Positions 58,459-64,000 of a stretch of DNA of 64,000 bases are shown in pieces. The notes beneath the pieces are model-generated. The model made no database searches and was not told the DNA's origin. It worked only from the letters and a program-made list of their open reading frames with translations. The DNA lies in the NCBI RefSeq assembly GCF_945859705.1, contig NC_079135.1, forward strand, positions 38,985,679 to 39,049,678. Direction: 5' to 3'. A program made the translations under genes and the position numbers. The stretch comes from Episyrphus balteatus (taxonomy: Eukaryota; Arthropoda; Insecta; Diptera; Syrphidae). The stretch's first letter is position 1. Each line of letters begins with the position of its first letter.

Positions 58459-59083
58459 AGATCCGGATTGCCTTAAAAAAAAGTCAAAGAATTCATACTT
58501 TTTGATACCAAATAACGTAAAAAAGGGGATGAGCTCCAAAAGACGTTTCCTATGGAATTCATGCCGGGAGAATTATCGGACCGGTCCAATAAATTTGTAT
58601 ATCTAGGAATAACGTGACATTCTAACCTTTATGCCAAGGACCCAGTCTTGCAGAGATATAGAAGCTTCGAGTCTCGAGCCTATTCTGAAATCGTAGAATC
58701 GAAACGTTCCCAGCTCCTTTTGTGTTGGTCTGGAGCTATGGCGTTTTCCACAATATAAAAAGAACCTCATTCTTTCCCTGAAATAGCAGAACAGCTAATA
58801 ATGATCAGATGATGTTTTTTTATTTGAATAACGTACTGCAAGTCTGGTCTGATACGAAAAAAAAAATTAGTCCAAATCTTAGAACATTGCGTACTGTCCA
58901 GACGATCAGAGCTTCTATGTTTATGCAAGTGGCGATCCTTGCCATAAAGTTAAGCATTTCACGTTATTCCTCGTTACAGAAAAATTAAGTATTGGATCGG
59001 TCTGGTAATTATCCGGGCGTGAATTCCATAGGAAACGTCTTTTGGAGCTTAATTCTTTGACTATTTTTAAGTCAATCCGTATT
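58459..59083. repeat. Inverted-repeat unit inside H3, full length
   Basis: About 215-bp arms. The left arm starts GATCCGGATTGCCTTAAAAA, passes GAGCTCCAAAAGACGTTTCC, TATGGAATTCATGCC and GGAATAACGTGACATTC. The right arm is the complement and ends at TCAATCCGTATT (59083). The spacer of about 190 bp contains CGAGTCTCGAGCC and CCAGACGATCAGAGC. It is either a small foldback element that landed in the parental Helitron or the scar of the inversion that flipped the helicase end. Confidence 0.75.
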
Positions 59084-59199
59084 TGATGTGGCGAAGACGA
59101 AACAGATGCACCAGAAAGCGTTGAGTCCCAATGAGTGTCTGCTTCAAACAAATTTAAACGTTGACAGGCATCACGGTGTTTTGCACATGTTTTACTCAA
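59084..59199 (-). pseudogene. Helitron helicase, N-terminal fragment (H3)
   Basis: The minus-strand frame CQRLNLFEADTHWDSTLSGA then SVSSSPHQIR is the segment that precedes the Walker A region in Helitron helicases (usual form ...LNLLEDDxHWDxTLxxA...). It runs directly into the inverted-repeat unit at 59083; the intervening roughly 470 bp with the Walker A site, present in H2, is gone. Confidence 0.8.
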
Positions 59200-59460
59200 A
59201 ATCAGACAATAATTATTTTGAAGTCTTAATATATTTTTTTACAAATTAAGCTTAGTTAAACTTTTTCAAAAGCTAGAGTGTTTCTTCACTCGTACAAACT
59301 GACAGCTTTTTGAAGATTGGAGAAAAAGTTTTATTTTTTTGTGGTACAAACCATCTACATATTAATACCTTTCAAACAAAAAAAAATTACCAAAATCGGA
59401 CCAGCCAAACGCGAGTTTATCGGCCACACACAGTAAACGAACTCATTTTTATATATAAGA

Positions 59461-60106
59461 AGATTAGATTTTCAATTTAATAAATTGATCTTTAACCTTT
59501 ATTGGATGGTAAAAAAAATGTATCCCTTCAGACACATTCGTTTTTCAACGTGATCAATTCAAAAATAAGTGGCATATAATTTACATATTGGTGCATAATA
59601 CCTTTGAAAGCTCCAACTTGGACATACAAAACCCATATAAAAACTAATCCAAGTTAATAAGATCACGTGTCTCACACACACACAAAACATACACTCACTA
59701 CCTTAACCTTTGTGCTAATCCTTGGCCCTAAAATGAAACATACATATAAATGTATACAAATATTACTTAATACCCATAATTCCCTAAAATAGAGAGAGAT
59801 ATTTTATGAATATGAATGTTTGTATGTATAACTTTTAATAGAGTCACAGGACATACACACACACACACACATGTGTTTCAACAAAAAAACTTTAAGTTTT
59901 CGCTCAAGTAGGACAATATTTGCATGAAATTTCAACTTGTCAAAGAATCAGCAGCAGCAGCAAGATACTGTAAACATTTTAACCACCTGACATAGGTAGA
60001 TAGAGGAACAAGAAGTACGTAGGTACTTTTATGTATAAACTTCCCTCAAAACGACCGACACAAAGATGATGATGATGTTCATGTTCACTGACATGTCCTA
60101 GTAATC
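59461..60106. other. Unique DNA with (AC)n
   Basis: (CA)n tracts lie at about 59676-59686 and 59853-59871, (CAG)n at 59950-59960 and (GAT)n at 60065-60075. No gene was recognised. Confidence 0.45.
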
Positions 60107-61599
60107 CAGTCAAATAAGGGTTTAACCTCGGAATGAATGTTAGTAGAAATTTTTTTTGCTCAATATCTTCCTTTTGCCATTCTATAACATATCTCAAAAG
60201 TCTAGAAAAATCTCATGTCCGCTTGTCGCGATTTCAAGGCCAAATCGCGAAATGGAGATTTTCAAAATTAGCAAAAATAGGCTATGGTATTATATACATA
60301 TATGATACATGATTTCAAGGTATTTTTTAATGCTGATTCCAAAAAATCTAAAATCAAGACAATCTGACGTCTCTGGAAAAAGTTATACCTGTTTTTCATC
60401 TGTCAACTCATATTATTATAACAGTTGCAAACTTACTGCCGAAAACCCCTAAAAGTTATGGTAGATGAACCAAATTTTGCATGAAGATTTTAGAATCAAT
60501 CATTATTAAAAATCAAAACAATCCATTACAAAAAATATATATACCTACGAAATAATGGTATTTTTTGATGAAGGGGCAAATTTTAGGATATGCACTAAAG
60601 AAGATTCTTGTTCATCTTAGGAATAAGTGCTAATAGGCTAATTTTTTCATTTTAATCTTTGTTTGGATATTCTTTAAGTACCCTCAAAAATCTAAAAAAA
60701 ATCTCATGTCCGCAAGTCCTAATTTTCTTGGTTTGAAGATAAGGTGCAGATTTTAAAAAATTGAAAAACTACACTTCAGATATTTGTGTCAGATCAACAT
60801 GAATAAGGTGCATTACTTTTCAGGGATGGTCAGGTTGACTTGTTTGTGAGTTTTGTTGGAATAATTGTTAAAAAATACCTTTAAATCATGTCGCTTATGT
60901 TGGTATACATATAAAAATTTAAACTTTTCTTATTATTTTTTTAAAATCTGCAACTTATCTTCAAACCAAGAAAATTAGGACCTGCGGACATTAGATTTTT
61001 TTTTGATTTTTGAGGGTAATTAAAGAATATCCAAACAAAGATTAAAATGAAAAAATTAGCCTATTAGCACTTATTCCTAAGATGAACAAGAATCTTCTTT
61101 AGTGCATATCCTTAAATTTGCCCCTTCATCAAAAAATACCATTATTTCATAGGTATATATATTTTTTGTAATGGATTGTTTTGATTTTTAATAATGATGG
61201 ATTCTAAAATCTTCATGCAAAATTTGGTTCGTCTACCATAACTTTTAGGGGTTTTCGGCAGTAAATTTGCAACTGTTATAATAATATGAGTTGACAGATG
61301 AAAAACAGGTATAACTTTTTCCAGAGACGTCAGATTGTCTTGATTTTAGATTTTTTGGAATCAGCATTAAAAAATACCTTGAAATCATGTATCATATATG
61401 TATATAATACCATAGCCTATTTTTGCTAATTTTGAAAATCTCCATTTCGCGATTTGACCTTGAAATCGCGACAAGCGGACATGAGATTTTTCTAGACTTT
61501 TGAGATATATTATAGAATGGCAAAAGGAAGATATTGAGCAAAAAAAATTTCTACTAACATTCATTCCGAGATTTACCCTTTTTTTCTCCTTATTTGACT
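60107..61599. mobile_element. Foldback element, family F3
   Basis: Ends CAGTCAAATAAGG (60107) and CCTTATTTGACTG (61599). Arms of about 655 bp (60107-60763 and 60943-61599) are close reverse complements, with a loop of about 180 bp. Both arms carry GTCGCGATTTCAAGG-type and CATGTCCGC(T/A)(A/T)G boxes. The right side is followed by TA, but the left flank is TC, so a target duplication is not evident. No coding content. Confidence 0.9.
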
Positions 61600-64000
61600 G
61601 TATTATAGAATATTTTAGAAAAGCGAAGCACCTACTCTGCCACTAAAAAAACACCGAGTGAACAACAAAAAATATACCTCTACTTTCTACCAAACCACCT
61701 TATGTACCTAGTTATACTGGAAATATTCATTAATCAGAAAAGATGGAACCTATTATATCCTTTTTCCTGTCTAAATGTGTCAGTGTGAGTGTGGATTTAT
61801 TGGAATGAAGTGCAAATGCACCCGCACTGACATTTGCCCCATTTTAATACATCCTCCAAATGACGTCATTCGAAATGAAGCAAAATGAACAATATTTCTT
61901 CTATGTGTGTGTGTGTGAGTGTAAATTTGTGTGGACTTAAACTTGATGGAAAAATAAATGTCGTTCTTCGTTCCTCGTCCTGTCAAAGTCCTTCTCAACA
62001 AAATATAGAGAAAAAACAACAATCTCATGGGAGTGCTTGTGTCCTTATCTCGTTTTCTGTGTATCAGCAAGGACCAACTCCAATTTTTCGAAAAAAAAAA
62101 AAAAACAAAACAGTAGCATCATACAGCAGCAAGCATGGCGGACGGATGATGATGGTTATGCAAACACAGGCAGGTAAAGTCGCTGGCAAAACACGAAATG
62201 AAAGGCTGCCTGCTTCAATAAACATCCTTATATCTTACAAAACACTCAACCATCTACAAATAAATTATACCAAATAGCTCGACAGAAATTAAGACCAAGT
62301 GGAAAAGGGGGGGTAAGGAGGTTGGTAAGAAAATACATGTACAAAGTCAAAGTTCTTTCCATTCATATAGCATGGCACCTTTATACTGGCTCATTCCAGA
62401 AATAATAAAAAAAAAAAAAAGGAAAACAGTACCACGGGAAAGGAATAAAGGACCTTTTCCACGTTTGTTTGTATGTGGAAAATTGTATATAGTTGTGAAC
62501 ATGACGAGACGTAAGCTCAGAAGTAGGTCGTCACCATCAACAATGACGTCATTAGTCATACAATTCCCTTTTAACCTTCATTTCGGTCCAATTTCGAACT
62601 GGCAAAGAAGAGTATACCCATCATCATCATGATGAAGATGATAATGATAATGATGGTGTGCTTTGCCATGGCTAACCTAATTTTTGCTGATTCCCAGCAG
62701 CCAATGCGCATTGGTGAAATATCACACTGTTCTTTCTTCGTGCTCAAAAAAAAAAAAATGAAAGAAAACCATCGAGGAAAACGAGGTGAAAAACAACAGA
62801 GAACAACAACAAAGGACAACGATGAAAAATAACGGTCAGGCGAGGCGTAAACACAAAGAAGAAAAGGGATGATGATAAAGTTTTTGCAGCGGGTGGTGGC
62901 GGAATGTTGTTGGTCCTCAGTCGAACATTAAAATTTATTGGAATTGATGCTGAGAATTGAGCGAGAAAGGACCAAAAGAAAACACCGAAAAAATGAAAGC
63001 TCCCAATTTAAACGGAACTTGCGCAATGTCAAAAATGTTTTTGGCAAATTTTTGTATGTTTTTTTTTTTTTTTGTTATTTTCTTTGTGACTTTCGCTGAG
63101 AGTCTTTGCTGGAAAACATTCGTCAGAGCGGAATTCAAATTCGGGTTTCCATGAGGGAAACACACGACACGGAGATTGGAGAGTTTCCTTTAATAAAAAC
63201 TTCCATCTGAAGAGAATAAATGGATTTATAGTATTTTCCAGGAGAGCGGAAGAAATTTTTTAGGTTGGTTGGTGGAGGATGCGAGGATGGTATAGTTCCT
63301 ATCCCAATCGAGTTATGGTTACGAAGAGTCTTCCGTCTTTCATATCTTCCGTTTCTTCTTTATTTTTTGGCGATGCAGATTTTTCCTCCATCCCCCGTTT
63401 TTCTTCTTTTTTTTAAAGGATATCTTTTGACAATCTGGAAGGACCATATGGTGGCGGTTTGAAATCATCCGCCATCAGATAATTAAAAGGAAATTGAAAT
63501 GGTTTTCAATATCCCTCTTTACACGTTTGTTAGTACCTTTTTTCTTTTTTTTTTGAGCTGGCTTCTTCCTGATGTCGAATTGAAAAAGGATATTTTTTTT
63601 TGCGCCATTACTATGTTTGAGTTTTTTGTTTGTCAAAGTTTTTTTTTTTTTTTTCTTAATTCTTTTGGGGGGATTTCAATTATAAAGTCGTGGCTCGTGG
63701 ATTTTGTGGGAACTTGACTTATAAAAAAAATAAACCGGTAGCTATAGGAATTTGTATATATGTAGATGTCGTCCTTTATAGGGTAACATTTTTATGTCAT
63801 TCATTAATTTATTTTTTTATTTTCGTGGAAATGAAAGAGGGAGTGAACAAAATATATATTTACAAACGCTGAATGGAACAAGTTGGTTTGGTAGGTTGGT
63901 AGTTGGTAGGTAGCTATCAACCTACATGTAAATTTGATCTGATCTAAATATTTTTGTGTGTGATGTTAATTAAGCACAGGCAGGTTTAACCTGGTTATTT
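61600..64000. other. Unique DNA, no gene recognised
   Basis: Contains (GT)n at 61903-61917, A runs near 62088-62105 and 62408-62420, and GAT/ATC repeats near 62619-62655. A plus-strand frame at 62629-62832 starts with a hydrophobic stretch that looks like a signal peptide, but it is followed by Lys-rich low-complexity sequence. Several T-rich frames at 63265-63717 reflect composition. Confidence 0.45.

Larger units (their letters stand above)
57469..59460 (-). mobile_element. Helitron (H3), decayed paralogue of H2
   Basis: On the minus strand it begins TCTTATATATAAAAATGAGT (59460), followed by GTGTGGCCGATAAACTCGCG as in H2. Shared order with H2: 5' end, N-terminal helicase fragment, inverted-repeat unit, inverted C-terminal helicase. 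The other boundary is taken where similarity to H2 stops (ATTGTTAATG, 57469). Compared with H2 it lost the Walker A region but kept more of the C-terminal part, so neither is a copy of the other; they share a rearranged parent. Confidence 0.75.

Overview
This window reads as non-coding, strongly AT-rich eukaryotic DNA from an insect, most likely a fly (Diptera). The grounds are long A/T runs, no long open reading frame with recognisable protein content, and remnants of transposon classes common in insects: Tc1, PIF/Harbinger, Helitron, non-LTR retrotransposon ends with GAAGAAG or (CCTAA)n tails, and many foldback or MITE-like elements. I found no intact host gene. The only host-gene hint is a 37-nt candidate exon with good splice sites at 34231-34267. 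The window may be intergenic or lie inside a very large intron.

Layout. 0-4 kb: small palindromes, three dispersed repeat families (called A, B and E here) and a TIR element (D). 4-8.7 kb: mostly unique AT-rich DNA. 8784-8989: a 5'-truncated non-LTR element with a clear 12-bp target duplication. 9.8-10.3 kb: end of a TA-flanked DNA element. 12.6-13.7 kb: family A copy with internal repeats. 15977-19122: a roughly 2-kb palindromic element carrying a second, 1.1-kb palindromic element (16228-17326). 20.4-21.4 kb: another foldback. 21.5-22.74 kb: a family A relic next to a dead Tc1 transposon. 22.7-30.3 kb: mostly unique, with a 136-bp Tourist-like MITE. 30.3-32.6 kb: two family B pieces around a diverged tandem array with a period near 150 bp. 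33.4-35.1 kb: unique DNA with candidate splice sites. 35.2-38.5 kb: a foldback family, followed by a hairpin built of short repeats (38604-38842). 40093-41170: a complete foldback of the same family as the one at 20.4 kb. 41.5-43.3 kb: family C DNA split by a PIF/Harbinger element with a dead, intron-containing Myb/SANT-like gene. 49.6-50.2 kb: GC-rich minisatellite in inverted arrangement around a tRNA-like relic. 51.9-52.6 kb: family C with a fresh 160-bp tandem duplication. 54517-59460: a cluster of three Helitron-type elements on the minus strand with scrambled helicase pieces; one copy carries a non-LTR insertion. 60107-61599: another foldback. The rest is unique AT-rich DNA with microsatellites.

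No genes here can be shown to work together. The main theme is nested and tandem transposable elements, with five element-scale palindromes (about 1.0-2.0 kb each) in 64 kb. In two places a paralogous copy inside the window preserves the empty target site, so the insertion and its target duplication can be read directly. Family letters A-E and all superfamily assignments are mine, made by eye; no database search was possible.
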